Below are positions 1 to 11,889 of a DNA stretch of 64,000 nucleotides, piece after piece. Position 1 is the first letter of the stretch, and every line of letters starts with the position of its first letter. Made by a program: the position numbers and the translations under genes. This DNA is from Botrytis cinerea B05.10 (taxonomy: Eukaryota; Ascomycota; Leotiomycetes; Helotiales; Sclerotiniaceae): positions 1 through 64,000 of the forward strand of contig NC_037310.1 in assembly GCF_000143535.2 (NCBI RefSeq), written 5' to 3'. Under the pieces are notes generated by a model, which was given only the letters and a program-made list of their open reading frames with translations, did no database searches and had not been told where the DNA came from.

Positions 1-104
1 TAACCCTAACCCTAACCCTAACCCTAACCCTAACCCTAACCCTAACCCTAACCCTAACCCTAACCCTAACCCTAACCCTAACCCTAACCCTAACCCTAAC
101 CCTA
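1..104. repeat. Telomere repeat (TAACCC)n, left chromosome end
   Basis: About 17 uninterrupted copies of TAACCC, the complement of the TTAGGG telomere repeat of filamentous fungi, run from the first base. They stop abruptly in an AT-rich transposon relic. Orientation and position show that this is the left end of a chromosome. Confidence 0.98.
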
Positions 105-359
105 TGACATTAATAATATTAATTCCTTTATTATTACTTATTTAAATATATTAAATAACTTTTATATTTTAATAATTTATTCAAAACTTTCTTAATCTTT
201 TTTGATTAATATAATTGAGGATATAATAATTCTTAAATAATCCTTAATAAATTTTTTATAAAAATTAATAAATTCTAAAAAGGATTATACTTTTTTAATT
301 ATAATTGATTGCTTTTATTTAAATATTATTTTAATTTTGTTTTTATTTATTTTAAATTT

Positions 360-545
360 TTAACTTGATATAATGAATCTTAAGAATTCTATTTCTATAA
401 TATGGAATTTGTATTTACTTAGTTTATATAGTAAATCTATTTTGAATAAATTTTTAAAAATATTACTAACATTTTTAATATATTGAACCTTATTATTTAA
501 ATATATTAGGATATCGTTTAAATAATATACATAATAAATATTCAA
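360..545 (-). pseudogene. Reverse transcriptase fragment (Ty3/gypsy)
   Basis: The 61-residue minus-strand reading contains YYLNDILIY, a mutated form of the Ty3/gypsy YLDDILIYS active-site box, with the second catalytic Asp replaced by Asn. Downstream is the KLSKYKFH...EFLRFIIS stretch typical of the end of the palm domain. The replaced Asp fits G-to-A RIP mutation, and the reading is bounded by stops. Confidence 0.75.
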
Positions 546-3027
546 ATATTATAATAATATATTATTTATAAATCTTATAAAAGTAATTGATATATTAATT
601 AATTTAAATAGTATAATTTGATATTTATATAACTTATATTTTATTTTGAAAACGGTTTTTTATTTTTTTATTTTCATTTATTTTAATTAAATGATAATTT
701 TTTATATAGATTTATTTTAATAAATATTATAATTTTATCTAATCAATCTTTTAATTTTATAATTAATAAAAATAAATATCAATTCTTTTTAATAAATATA
801 TTAAGCTTTTTATAATTTATAATTAATTTATTAGATTCATTCTTTTTAGATATTTATATAATTAAATTAATTATTTGAAATACAAATTTCTTAATTTATC
901 TTTTAATTAAATTATTATTAATATATTTTCTAAACTTTTTTAATTTATTAATTGATATTGAATAAATTGAAATATATATAAATATTTTATTTTCCTTTAA
1001 TATTATTTTATAATTTTATAATTTATATTTCAATAAAGTTTTATAGATTTTTGATTTTTTGAAAATATATTTATATTTTTTATATTATTCTAATATTATA
1101 AATCTTTCTTTTATTTCGATTACAATTTTATATTATATTATTAACTTTTATATTTATAAAAAAAAAATATTAGCTTTTACTTTTAATAAAGAATTTTGAA
1201 TTAAATATCCTATATTATTAATATTATTTGTATTCAATTCTTTTTAATATATATTATATCTTACAAATATTTCTAATATATCTTTATAATCATTTTTATA
1301 TTAATCAAATATTATAATTCCTTATACCCAATTTATTTTCGAATTATATATTTTTAATTATAATATTTCTAAAAAAATCTATTATTGATTTAATAATATA
1401 ATATCAAATTATATAATTTCTATATATTAAATTATATTTATTAATATTAAAATTATCTTTTACAAAATCCTTCCATTAAATTTTATTAATTATTTATTAA
1501 TTAATTATAATCAATAAAGATATTATTTTATTTAAAATAATATTTTTAAATACTTTATAATTTCTAATATAATAAAATTTCCTATAACCTCTAAATCTAT
1601 TATAACTAATTATTTATATCCATTTATTTAAACCTTATAATATATTTATCTTATTTATTTTATAGTATTTAATTATTAAATAAATTTGCAAACTTTTTAT
1701 AAAATTATATCTAAAATTAAATTTTTATATATTACATTATTCTAATAATTCTTTATCTTTTTTTTAAAAAAAAACTATTCAATTGCTTTTTTATTTAATC
1801 AATAAATTCTATAGAATTCATTATAACAAACTATTCAATTTATTATAATATAATTTATTTCTATTTTATTCTAATAACTTTCTTTTATTATAAAAAATAT
1901 TAAAATTCAATAGTATTTTTATTTTTATAAATCTATTATATTTATATTCTTTTGATTTTATAATAATTCTTTTAATAATTATTGAAATTCTTTAATAATG
2001 AAAATCTCAATATTTTCAGATTCAATTAAGTTTTTTGAAATTATAAAGATAGTATTAAATTGACTTTTATTAAATTTAGATTTGAAATTGTTTCTTTTTC
2101 TTTTTATCTTTTTATTTTAATAATTTATTATTTAATATTCTACTTTTTTATATTCAAAATATAAATTGTTTTTTTATCTTTATTTCTTTTTTAAATTATT
2201 ATTTCTATTTGTATAATATATAATATTTAATTTTATAGAGCTTTTATATCTTTATAAATTGTAATATAATCTATTTTTATTTTTGTAATAATATTTTTAC
2301 TTTGGATTTTTTTAAGATTTATATAATTTTTAGCTTTATTGATATCTATAAAAACGATTATTTAATTTAATAAAGTTTTAAATCAAATTATTCAAATTTA
2401 TATTTTCAATAAATCTTTTTAATTCTAATTTAACTTTTGATTTGAATTCTTTATAATAATAATTTATAATAGCGATTTCATTCTATTTAATTGTTTCAAT
2501 ATATTTTCAAAATTCTATAATATATTTCAATACTAATCCTATTTATTTGAAATTGAAGATTTTATTTTCCATTATTTTTAATTTATTAGAATTTTTAAAG
2601 ATTTTATAAATCTTTATTTTAAATCCTTTAAAACTATTGAAGATTATTTGAATAAATTATATACAATCTTTACTATTATATTCAAAATAATTATACAAAT
2701 ATAATTGAATCTATTTGATTATTTCACTTTGAAAATATAATACAATCTATATACTTTTGAATTCCTTAATAGTGAATTTATTCTTATTAAATTAAAAATA
2801 GATTTCAAATTATAAAAAGAAAATATCAAACTTTTATCAATTATTTTAATATTTATTTAATAAAATAATTTTAGAGATTTTATTAATAATAATCTTTTTT
2901 AAAGTATCAATTATTTCGATATTATTAATATTTTTAATAAATTAATTTATAGTAATAATTCTGGATGTTATATTAATAATTGATTATTGAATTGATATTT
3001 GAAATAGAAATGATATTCAAAATATTA

Positions 3028-3598
3028 TAGGAATTGCTTTTAAGATTATATGAAAATGTTTAAAGATTTCTTAGAATAATTTAGATTAGATTTTAAATAG
3101 GAATTCAATAAGATTATAATTAATTGCAATTTTTATAATTATAATAATAAAATTAATAATTATTATTTTAAATATAAAATTTTATATTATAATAAAATCT
3201 ATTCTTTTATATAGATTTTCATTTTATTTAAATAATTGAAACAGTCGATTGTTTTTAAAATATTATCATTCCTAAGCTATCCATTATAGGATATTAATTC
3301 TATGATTCTTGATATTCTAACTTATTCTTTTGTTTTGAAACTAATCCCTTGGGATTTTATTAATATAACTTTATAAAAAGTTTGCAAAGTTATACTCAGT
3401 GTTTTCTAGAATCTATTATCCTAGGAATTGTATTTTATGTTTCTAGGATATCCTATAACTAATACTATATATATGCTTGAGGTTTTCCTCGAATACCTAG
3501 TGTTCCCTGATATACTGCAGCTGAATCATTGAGGCCTATAATACCATTATAGCCTATACATTAGTGATTCTACAGCCTGTTACTAATCCGTTGTAACA
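3028..3598 (-). repeat. LTR of the telomeric Ty3/gypsy copy
   Basis: The stretch aligns with the LTRs at 23954-24429 and 29906-30380 at both ends. The left third is as AT-rich as those copies, but about 3290-3598 keeps nearly normal base composition. It is also roughly 95 bases longer than the other two, so it is either a variant LTR or carries an insertion. The boundaries are approximate. Confidence 0.6.
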
Positions 3599-4252
3599 GG
3601 CAACTGTGCCTAAAGCATTTACACCCTGTGCTTACTAATACACCTCTGAATACACCTCCTTTCAATTTAATCCATTCAATCTATTAATTTCATTACTATT
3701 ATAGGGCTTACCTTAAAACTAATTAAATTATTAGAAAGCTCTCAATTGCTTTAATTTAATTACTTCTTTTTCAATCGAATTTTCTTTCCTTTTAAAATTG
3801 TATATTGGATTGAAATGATTTCATATAGTTTTTCTCTTTGTTCGATTAAAATAATCTTATTCTAGTATCGGTATATTATTTATAACTAATCAGAAAGGGT
3901 TTTATGAATCTGCAAATATGAAAATGGTCTACTATATAGATATATGATTATATAATACATTAGTACTTTTCCACTTCGTTTGCTTCTACGAATCCATTAA
4001 CGCATTTTTAATATTTGTGTTTTAATATAAAAATTTCTTATATTTTCTAAAAAAAAGTAGAAATTGTTACGATTTTCGTTACAAAAGAAATATTTCTATA
4101 ATAACTATTATAATAATTTGAATTTTCAATAAATAACTAGATTTTCATATTATTTATATAGTTAAATCTTATAATTTCAAATTTTAGGAAATTCTATCAA
4201 TAAATAAAGAAAGTGCACGGTTACGCACAGACGAATTTTGTATGTAAAAATG
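3599..4252. other. AT-rich spacer, no gene seen
   Basis: The stretch is moderately to strongly AT-rich and holds no reading frame that matches a family. It is probably decayed transposon sequence between the LTR and the terminal-repeat relic at 4253-4295, but I see no diagnostic motif. Confidence 0.5.
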
Positions 4253-4297
4253 ATGGCCCACTCGGTGATATGGCCCACTCGGTGTTAAACTACGTTA
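4253..4297 (-). repeat. DNA-transposon terminal repeat relic with two tandem 15-bp motifs
   Basis: ATGGCCCACTCGGTG occurs twice, at 4253-4267 and 4270-4284, a 17-bp pitch. It is followed outward by ...AACTACGT and TA. Read on the minus strand this is TA-ACGTAGTTTA, the same outer end as the pogo-type inverted repeats at 23848 and 39432. The element body would lie to the left; no partner repeat was found. Confidence 0.5.
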
Positions 4298-4926
4298 GCA
4301 GTTTATCAAAATATGCACGGGCATTGTTTTGCTTTATTGCAAAGATTACTAAACAGCTCAGAAAGCAGGAACCCTGCGAATCCCGTACTTCAATAATTTC
4401 ACTCCGCCATTGTATTAAAGTTGTAAGTTTACACAAGTATTACTCTGGTACACGAGAGCTAACACAGGCCTCCTGCAAAGGAAATAAGGGCAACTTTCGT
4501 CAATTTTTAGGAATTTTTGGAATTGCTGATTAATTAAAGAGTCATTGAAAGAAGGCCAATAATTTTCCAGTGAAAAGTGAGACGCACACTTTACCTCTGC
4601 CTAAAAGCCCTTTTATACTTCTCGAAACACCTCCCCTCATACCTCGGAAGAAGCATAAAATCAACGATTTGAATGCTTGATAACAAAAATTTGTAAATCT
4701 GCTGTTCTTCTCGTTGAGAATGGTCTGTGAAGAGGTTACCACGTTTCTGCACAAATGCTAACGCCGCCGCTAGTAGTACCCCGTTTGTTCATTGAAGGAG
4801 TTAGTTCTTGGTGTTGATAATTAGATAGGTAATCCTAAAGTTCATGAGATATTGTTTAAATCGCCTATTCTCAAATCTTCGGATTCTTTCGTCAAAACTT
4901 GCATCGCTACAGATCATCCAGGAAGT
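4298..4926. other. Spacer without recognisable gene
   Basis: Base composition is normal, unlike the AT-rich block to the left. Open frames on both strands are short and match no family that I recognise. Confidence 0.5.
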
Positions 4927-5103
4927 ATGACCGACGACTGTGATCCACAGTGTGAGAGCAGGCTAACATCGATGCCTGTTGAAATTCGTAGAGCCATCTA
5001 CGCTTCTGTCATCGACGACCGCGATCGCAATTCGGAAAATATCTCATGGACTGAATGGGCCCGTCCTCTGCGGTCCTCATGGGGGCCACACTGCGAATCG
5101 TAA
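4927..5103 (+). pseudogene. Broken N-terminal gene fragment, F-box/2EXR-like
   Basis: A 58-codon frame beginning at an ATG contains a short pattern, RLTSMPVEIRRAIYASVI, that resembles the LPxEIRxxIY start of fungal F-box or 2EXR-type proteins. These proteins are normally several hundred residues long, and here the frame ends soon after. It is therefore probably a leftover of a gene destroyed at the chromosome end. The family call rests on one motif and is weak. Confidence 0.35.
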
Positions 5104-5625
5104 TCAACTTCACCACCTTCTTTTCCTGTACAGTTGTAGTCAATCTATTGATATAGTCGATCTACTAATTAATCACGTCATCCTTTATCAATATTGATAT
5201 AAGTCTCGATCTAAATGAATCTTTATGTTCTGTCTATAATTGAATAACTATACGATGATTTTATTGGTAATGACATCAGAACCGATGTAAAATATCAAGA
5301 AGAATATTCATAGATACCGCGGACTTTCGGAGGGTCGGCTCGGCTACCGAAAGATAGAAGACATAATTCACAAACGTTTCCGGAGAGTAACGAGGGGTGA
5401 AAGAGGTGACACAAGTGGAAAAGAAAAAGGGTCTGGATGTGATTACCTAGAAAGATAAATTGTAATATTTATATTACGATAGACTGAGACAATCTTTTGA
5501 ATTGTCACCATTAAGACTGTTCATTCTGTGAATATTGCCCAACTTACAAAGGGAGATACCTGCTTAGTTACTACATTGTCACTAAAATATCTATCACATC
5601 CATATAAAAGCTCAAATCTCACATC
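5104..5625 (+). promoter_or_regulatory. Upstream region of BOA1
   Basis: This non-coding stretch runs up to the BOA1 start. A TATA-like CATATAAAAG lies at 5601-5610, 16 bases before the ATG. A CGTTTCCGG site at 5375-5383 is one of several GTTTCC-type sites found upstream of cluster genes. Confidence 0.4.
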
Positions 5626-6804
5626 ATGGTCAGAGTGGCAGTCGCAGGCGGAACTGGTGGGGTTGGTTACGCTATCGTTGACGCCCTCAAAGCACAAACA
5701 GAACACGAATTCATTGTTTTGAGTAGAACGGTAATTCATCCCAAATTTTCTCCGGAATATTGATTGAATGAACAAAAAATAACGTTTGAGCATAGGAATC
5801 ACCCGAATATGCAGCAAAAAACAACGTAAAGGTTGTTTCGATTGATTATTCCGATGTCTCACAAATCTCAAAGATACTCGATGAACATCATATTCATACA
5901 GTTATTTCGGCTTTGTGTATTGTTTCAAAAGAGCACAGCGACTCACAGTTGAACCTTGTACGAGGTGCTGCTGGTTCCCAGTCTGTGAAGCGATTCGTGC
6001 CTAGTGAGTATGGAAGTGCTTATGAAGAAAAGTGAGTGAGACCCGATGTATCCCATTCAGTTCCATGTCTGGATCTTCTTCGTCCTTACGGACTTGACAA
6101 ATCGTCGCATCTAACCATTTCATTAGACATGCGCTCGCTCGCCCAAGCACTGGCCTCAAAGCAGTTGCCGTGAAGGAGCTTGCTAAAACTCACCTCGAAT
6201 ATACTTCTTTCGTCAATGGTCTCTTCTTAGATTATTTGTGTATGCCCACGGTGCCAAGTCATCTTGCAGCTGGAATAAGATTCTTCGACATTCCCAGCAG
6301 AACCTCGGTAGGTATTGGATCAGGGACAGTACCTTTGGTTATGACCCATACAAGAGACGTGGGCCGCTTTGTCGTTGCTAGTCTTTCCTTACCGAAGTGG
6401 GAGAATAGAAGTTTTATTGTTGGGGACCGACAGTCCTGGCATGATGTGATAAATATAGCAGGGAAAATTACTGGTATGGTTACGACTTTACATGCCTTCG
6501 AACCTTTCCAACATCTAATGCTGAACTGAAGCATTGCTAACTTGAGCCTGCATGTACAGGTGAAAAATGGACAATCACTGACGAACCCTCTAAAATTCTT
6601 AGTGGGCAGGTCATCGAAGCACCGGCTCATAGGGCTGCATACTCGGCCTCGCTGAAAGAGCATGGAGACTGGTTTGAATCAGGAACATTTAGTTTCGACC
6701 CTAAAGCTCCGGATTCCGTGTATCTCAACGAATTGTTCCCAGAAATAATCCCTCTTACGGTAGAAGATGGCCTCAAGACTTTGATTAGTGCTTCCTCTAG
6801 CTAG
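5626..6804 (+). CDS. BOA1: NmrA-like / isoflavone-reductase-like NAD(P)-binding protein
   Basis: Four exons (5626-5730, 5796-6031, 6127-6473, 6560-6804) give 310 residues, the usual length of the NmrA/phenylcoumaran benzylic ether reductase family. The N-terminal GGTGGVG (residues 8-14) is the dinucleotide-binding loop, and PSEYG (104-108) corresponds to the conserved PSEFG of that family. The ATG was chosen because it directly precedes the Rossmann strand and lies 16 bases after a TATA-like box. All introns are GT-AG and 65-95 nt long. It is the outermost gene of the cluster, about 5.6 kb from the chromosome end. It may act as a reductase on a pathway intermediate or as a redox-sensing NmrA-type modulator; the sequence does not decide between these. 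Confidence 0.85.
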
Positions 6805-7270
6805 AGCTAAGGTCCAGACGGGAACTTAGAGTCAGAATCATGGAACTAGCCAAGAAATTTTCCCTCTTACGGTTAATCTACAATAATCCGCTCCGCGAGT
6901 TCTCCCCAAGGAATATTACCCGCCGCGGGTATCGATTGTGCAGTCTAGACATTGTAGTCAGGTAGTTTGAATCAAAATGGCAAGGGTTTGATCATGTGAT
7001 GATCCCAGCTTTCGGTCTCGTAATCGTTTCCACGGAATATAAGGTTATTCTCGGCATCCGAAATACATGGACCGTGTAAAGACCCCAGTCTGATACCACA
7101 GGAAACTCGATATGTATAACGTAGTTTATCAGCATGTGAGCCATTTGAAAATACACCAAAATTAGGGCTTTTTCAATATTCTTATTTTAATAACTAATCA
7201 TTATTTTCGAAAGAAAAAAGAATATTAAATACTATTATCCATTCTAACATTTATTCTATTCAAAGTCGAA
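6805..7270 (+). promoter_or_regulatory. BOA1-BOA2 intergenic region with transposon-end footprint
   Basis: The region holds TAACGTAGTTTATCA at 7117-7131, identical to the outer 15 bases (with the TA) of the inverted repeat ending at 39432. About 45 bases on is an imperfect inverted repeat (arms 7175-7188 and 7213-7226, 12 of 14 matching). CGTTTCCACGG at 7025 is a further GTTTCC site. No gene is visible. Confidence 0.45.
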
Positions 7271-9240
7271 ATGTCAAGCGAAAAAATGCCAATCGAGACT
7301 CTACAAGCAGATGAACATCGATTTGCCATTATTCTTGGAGCAGGTGCTGCAGGAATTATTCAAGGTTGTACATTCATACGTGAAAAAACGCTTCCTCTTG
7401 AAGAATTTCAGATATTAGAAAGACAAAGTGCGTTTGGGGGAGTCTGGTGGAAGAACACTTATCCCGGTGCTGCGTGTGATATTCCAAGCCACGAGTATCA
7501 AATAAGTTTTGCTCTTAATCCTTGTCAGTATTCTCATACATGTGACTTTATCTCTAACAGAAGAAGACAATGATGGATTAAAGCTTTTTATCGGCCTATT
7601 CTAAAACATCTCAGAACTAACTCTAAATAGACTGGAGTAGAACTTTTGCACCCCAGCCCGAGATCCAAAAATACTTTGAGGACGTAGCATTACAATATGA
7701 ATTACATAAGTCCACAACTTTCAACACAGAGATTGTAGAGGCCAAGTGGGATGATTCGCGTTTGTTGTGGCTTGTCGAGACTACCGATCTTACCACGGGA
7801 GATACAAAACTCTGGAGCTGCCATGTAGTACGCAGTGAGCCCCTCATATTGTTTTGTATATCTTCTAATTTAGAAATCAGCTTATCGGCGCTTTAGGAGC
7901 ATTTACAGTGCCCAAGAAGGCACCTGTGAAAAATGTCGATGCTTTCAAAGGGGAGGAGTGGCATAGTGTGGACTGGCCAAAAAATGCCAATCTCAAGGGA
8001 AAGACCGTTGCCGTAATTGGAACAGGACCATCTGCCTGTCAATTTATTCCAAACATTTACCCTGAGGTAAAGTCTTTGATAGTTTATCAAAGAAGCCCAG
8101 GACATGTCTTGCCTCGTAACGATGTTGTTGTCGGGTCGTTAACAAAATGGATGTTTGCTCATATACCATTTCTGATGCGGTTTAATCGGTGGTTCTGGAT
8201 GAAAAAGGTATGCTACTTGATCAAATTTGCAAACTTTGGTGTCCTGTATTAAACTCACCAACAGGATGAAATATTACGTCCGCGTCTATTTACTGTAGGA
8301 TCATGGCTCCAAAAAATAGTCATCTCGATGACTAGGAACCACCTATACAAACAGATAAAGGATGACACTTTAAGACGGAAACTTGAGTCTAAAGATGTTT
8401 TTGGATGCAAACGTCCACTGATGCTCAGTGACTATTATCCGATATTTAACAACGACAACGTAGAGCTTGTGACTGACAGTGTGACTGAACTCACCGAGAA
8501 TGGCATTAAATCAAGGAATACTGATACAGGCGAGGAGATGGAACGAGAAACTGATGTATTGATTTGGGGTACTGGTAAGAGATAGGAATATTGCGATCGG
8601 AAGAGACGAAATTAAATGACAAACAACTAGGTTACAATCCCGTCGATTTTGGACTTCCTGTCCCAACAAAAGGACGATCGGGACAACTACTATGCGACAA
8701 ATACCAACCAGAACTGTTTTCCTTATATGGTAAGAGATAATAACCAATATATTCTCATCCAATTGCTAACTTTCACGAGGCGTCGCCGTTGATGATTTTC
8801 CAAATTACTTCAACTTTCTTGGTCCGAATAGCTCATCTTTCGAAACCAGCGTCATGGAGCTTTTTGAACTTCAAGCTCATCACAATTCTATCGCAACAGA
8901 ATATCTCTTTCAGAAGAATGTTGGCACTTTCCGTTATGCTATTATGCCAAAGGAAGAACGCGTAAGATCTTGGACATTATCATTGAGACCAGGGCAAGCA
9001 AAATTGCCTCCTGCGAATCCAAATTGCAAAAGTTATTATAGGGTGAGAACATCCTTGGTCTGACGTGTGTATCTTAGTGGCTAATATCAGTTTTTTAAGT
9101 CAAAAATAGGACATGTCTATCGATATCCATACCCATATTGGCAGTACAAGGCGTTAATTGCCAAGCTTGACTTCAAGCGTGATTGGGTACTTCTTCAGCA
9201 GAGGATAGGACAGAAAGAGGTCAAAGTTCTAGAATTTTAA
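7271..9240 (+). CDS. BOA2: Flavin-binding Baeyer-Villiger-type monooxygenase
   Basis: Seven exons (7271-7523, 7631-7827, 7881-8207, 8265-8574, 8631-8729, 8780-9042, 9100-9240) encode about 529 residues. An FAD loop GAGAAG is at 23-28, followed by FGGVWWKNTYPGAACD. The Baeyer-Villiger fingerprint FxGxxxHxxxW is complete (FKGEEWHSVDW, 172-182), and the NADPH loop GTGPSA is at 197-202. Splicing of exon 1 to 2 restores NPYWSRTFAPQPEI, as expected for the family. The second donor could instead lie three bases earlier without changing frame. Such enzymes insert oxygen next to a ketone using NADPH and O2; the substrate here is presumably a polyketide intermediate (inference). Confidence 0.88.
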
Positions 9241-10080
9241 TCACAAAGATCTATGTATAGTCAGCACTGGAGATAGAGGAACAGATCTGTGTAGATTTTG
9301 TTCAGGAAATGGGAGTATTGCGTTCAAAGGAGTACTGTCGGTTGCTTGATTTTTTAGACAAGAGGATATACTTCTCATTTTTCAATGCAAAAGATCATAG
9401 AAATTCCTCAAGATTACTTGTGATAATCAAAGTCTCATCTGAATTCACTCAGACGAGTGTTGAGTTTAGAGATCACAGCCTACAATATCTGGACCTGGAG
9501 ATAGCATTGAGATTGCCAGCCGGCTAGCCATGCAACAGGCAATCACATGTCCTGTGGCCTCTGAAATTTCCATGTCAATTAGTGCGCAGTCCTGCTAGCT
9601 GAGCTCTGTGACTTAAAAAGTTGCAAATAGACGAATTTTTTGCAGCTTCGCCGATGCTCGATGCTTTTAGAACAGAGAGTTGGAAACTGCCTTGGAATGT
9701 ATTGTTACAGAAACTCGAGATTGCAAACCGTAACATTTTCTGGTGATTGGTGTTTGAAACACCTGTACTATTGCTCATTTCGATTATATTTACAAGAGTC
9801 TCGCTCAGCGAAGACCATTTGATTTGCACATGTTGGCTCTCAAGATCAAGGAACAAGTGACCATGAACTTGATATAATTTTTTTATTACAGCTGACTGGC
9901 TGTCTATCATAAAAGGGTGTGTCTGCATGGTTCACACATATCCTATCTAGGAATCATCGAAGCTTTACATTTCACAAGAGTCCATCGAAATTGTAAACAA
10001 GAGTTTTTGTTTAACGGTGATGACTGCAACTCTCAAATTTGATCGATCATTGTTTCTACATTCCGCTTCACGCACATCTA
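9241..10080. other. BOA2-BOA3 convergent spacer, nothing recognised
   Basis: The spacer lies between two converging genes. Short open frames on both strands have no motif, no plausible splice partners and no family resemblance. Confidence 0.5.
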
Positions 10081-11889
10081 TCAATGAAGACTGGTGAACT
10101 TTACTCTCGTCTCAACTTTCTTCCAGAATTGAAAGAAATCCAATTCCGTATTCCAATCGACCGGTTTACTAAGCAACTCCATATCGAATTCAAACAATAG
10201 CCTCGCGAGTGTCATCCTTAGCTCGATATATGCTAAATTAACACCCAAGCAAACACGAGGTCCAGTACTAAATGGTTTGCTTGCCTCTTTATTATCTTGA
10301 TCGAATACGGGATTATGAAGAGGATGGTCAGAAGGGAGCCATCGCTCGGGATGCCATCCCTCAGGATCATGCCAATACCTTACATCGTGAGATGCTGTAT
10401 ATGGAGAGACGGAAACGATGGTCCCTTCTGGAACCACATGGCCGTCAATGACTGCCCCAGGGCACGTACGAGGAAGGCCAAATGGCACTGGAGGGAGAAT
10501 GCGTAGTGTTTCCTCGATTACGGCGAAGAGGTATTCTAGGGGTAGAGTTCCTTCAACATTAATTTGAGATTTGTCAGTAAATGCGCCACGCACTTCGTCA
10601 ATGAGAATCTTCATTTTGTCCGGATAACGAAGTAAGAATGATACCATAGCTGTCAGCGTGACAGCTGTAGTCTCAGATCCAGCGATAATGAGAGTGTGGG
10701 CCTGCGCAGTCAAGAACATTTCCGAAGTATCCGCTCCCTCTTTACCAAGTAAGAAGCTGAAAAAATCCTTTTGAACAATGTCATCACGATTGGCCCGTTT
10801 CATGGCTTTAGAGTTCGTATGGGCAATGTGTTCCCGTCGCTGCTGACGAATCTCATCCATGTTTGGAATAATCCATTTCATGAAGAGTCTGCTGATCGGG
10901 ATCTTCTGGAAGATTGGATAGAGACTTCGAATGAAATTACCGTTGATGATCAAGTGAATCCAAAAATGTGTTCGGGCTAGGGAGATATTAGCATAATGAA
11001 TTCATGGAAGAGGGGCATGTGTGATAGCTTACCATTTTCGACTGCACCAAAAGATTCATGAAAAGTAAGATCCCCGATCTATGAATAGTTTCATTAACAT
11101 CGACACTAAATCACCATCACTTTACATAAATGCTTACAATATCGAATGTCAGCCAGTTGAACCATTCTTCGACTGGAATACCATTTGGATTGTCATGTTT
11201 CTTGATCTGACTGACGAACATGTCCAAATATTTATTGATGACATCTGCCTGGCCCTTGAGAACAGAATTGCTAAATGCGTTGGCTAATACTCTGCGCATG
11301 GCACTGTGCTTTTGCGGATCTGGCTCTGTTGAGATGGAGTTTGGTAGATCACCAACACCTGCATACCAGTCGGTCTTTCTGAAGTACTTCTTGCCCTTCA
11401 CTGAATGTCCATAGATATCTCTCCAAGACTGAGCCGAGCTGAATGCAAGCTCATCAGGGGCTATTCGAACAACTTGACCTGAGGCTTATGAGTTATGAAT
11501 CTCACGTTTTGATTGTGGAAATGTGAACTAACCATACTTCTCATGAAGATCAGATAATGCGTGAGGCCATCTTCCTCCAATCCTGCATTTGTTTGATTAG
11601 ATGATTCCATTATGACTCTGAGACCTGCAAGTGTTCTATGGCTTACCAATTCTTGGCATACCAGATGTATGAGGATCTGGCTATAAGTGGCCCTGGAAAC
11701 TTTCTCAATGGGTGAAAGTATAGGTTGTAAATTGCAAAATATGTAGGGTATGCTAGAAGCTAAAGGCGAAGTTGTTAGCATTGAATTTACAGAGGATATA
11801 TCTGGGATTCTTACGACTACTAAAACAAATCCAATCCAAAGATAGATAGTTGGCAAACCGAGTCGCTCGAGCAATTCAACTGCAAACAT
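10081..11889 (-). CDS. BOA3: Cytochrome P450 monooxygenase
   Basis: Six exons on the minus strand (11815-11889, 11647-11759, 11533-11582, 11138-11478, 11033-11078, 10081-10976) give 506 residues, normal for a fungal microsomal P450. A hydrophobic N-terminal anchor spans about residues 12-40 and is followed by a proline-rich HPLRKFPGP hinge. AGSETT at 307-312 is the I-helix oxygen-binding motif, ETLR at 364-367 is the K-helix ExxR, and FSTGPRVCLG at 444-453 carries heme Cys451. All five introns are 54-64 nt and keep frame. It is transcribed divergently from BOA4 over a shared region of about 390 bases. It probably hydroxylates the polyketide; which carbon cannot be read from sequence. Confidence 0.9.

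Larger units (their letters stand above)
105..3598 (-). mobile_element. Telomere-truncated, RIP-decayed Ty3/gypsy retrotransposon
   Basis: The block is extremely AT-rich and full of stops. It aligns by eye, at a constant offset of about 26,880 bases, with 26985-30380, and both copies contain the same minus-strand reverse transcriptase fragment. The right end carries the long terminal repeat of the family (about 3028-3598). The rest of the element, including its other LTR, is missing because the telomere begins inside the internal region. Its size class and host suggest the Boty family, but this name was not tested. Confidence 0.8.

Noticed and set aside
1..104. CRISPR-like tandem array
   Set aside because: It is a simple 6-bp telomere repeat without spacers.
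4213..4533. Plus-strand 106-codon frame before BOA1
   Set aside because: It starts at GTG, runs through the transposon terminal repeat and has no family match.
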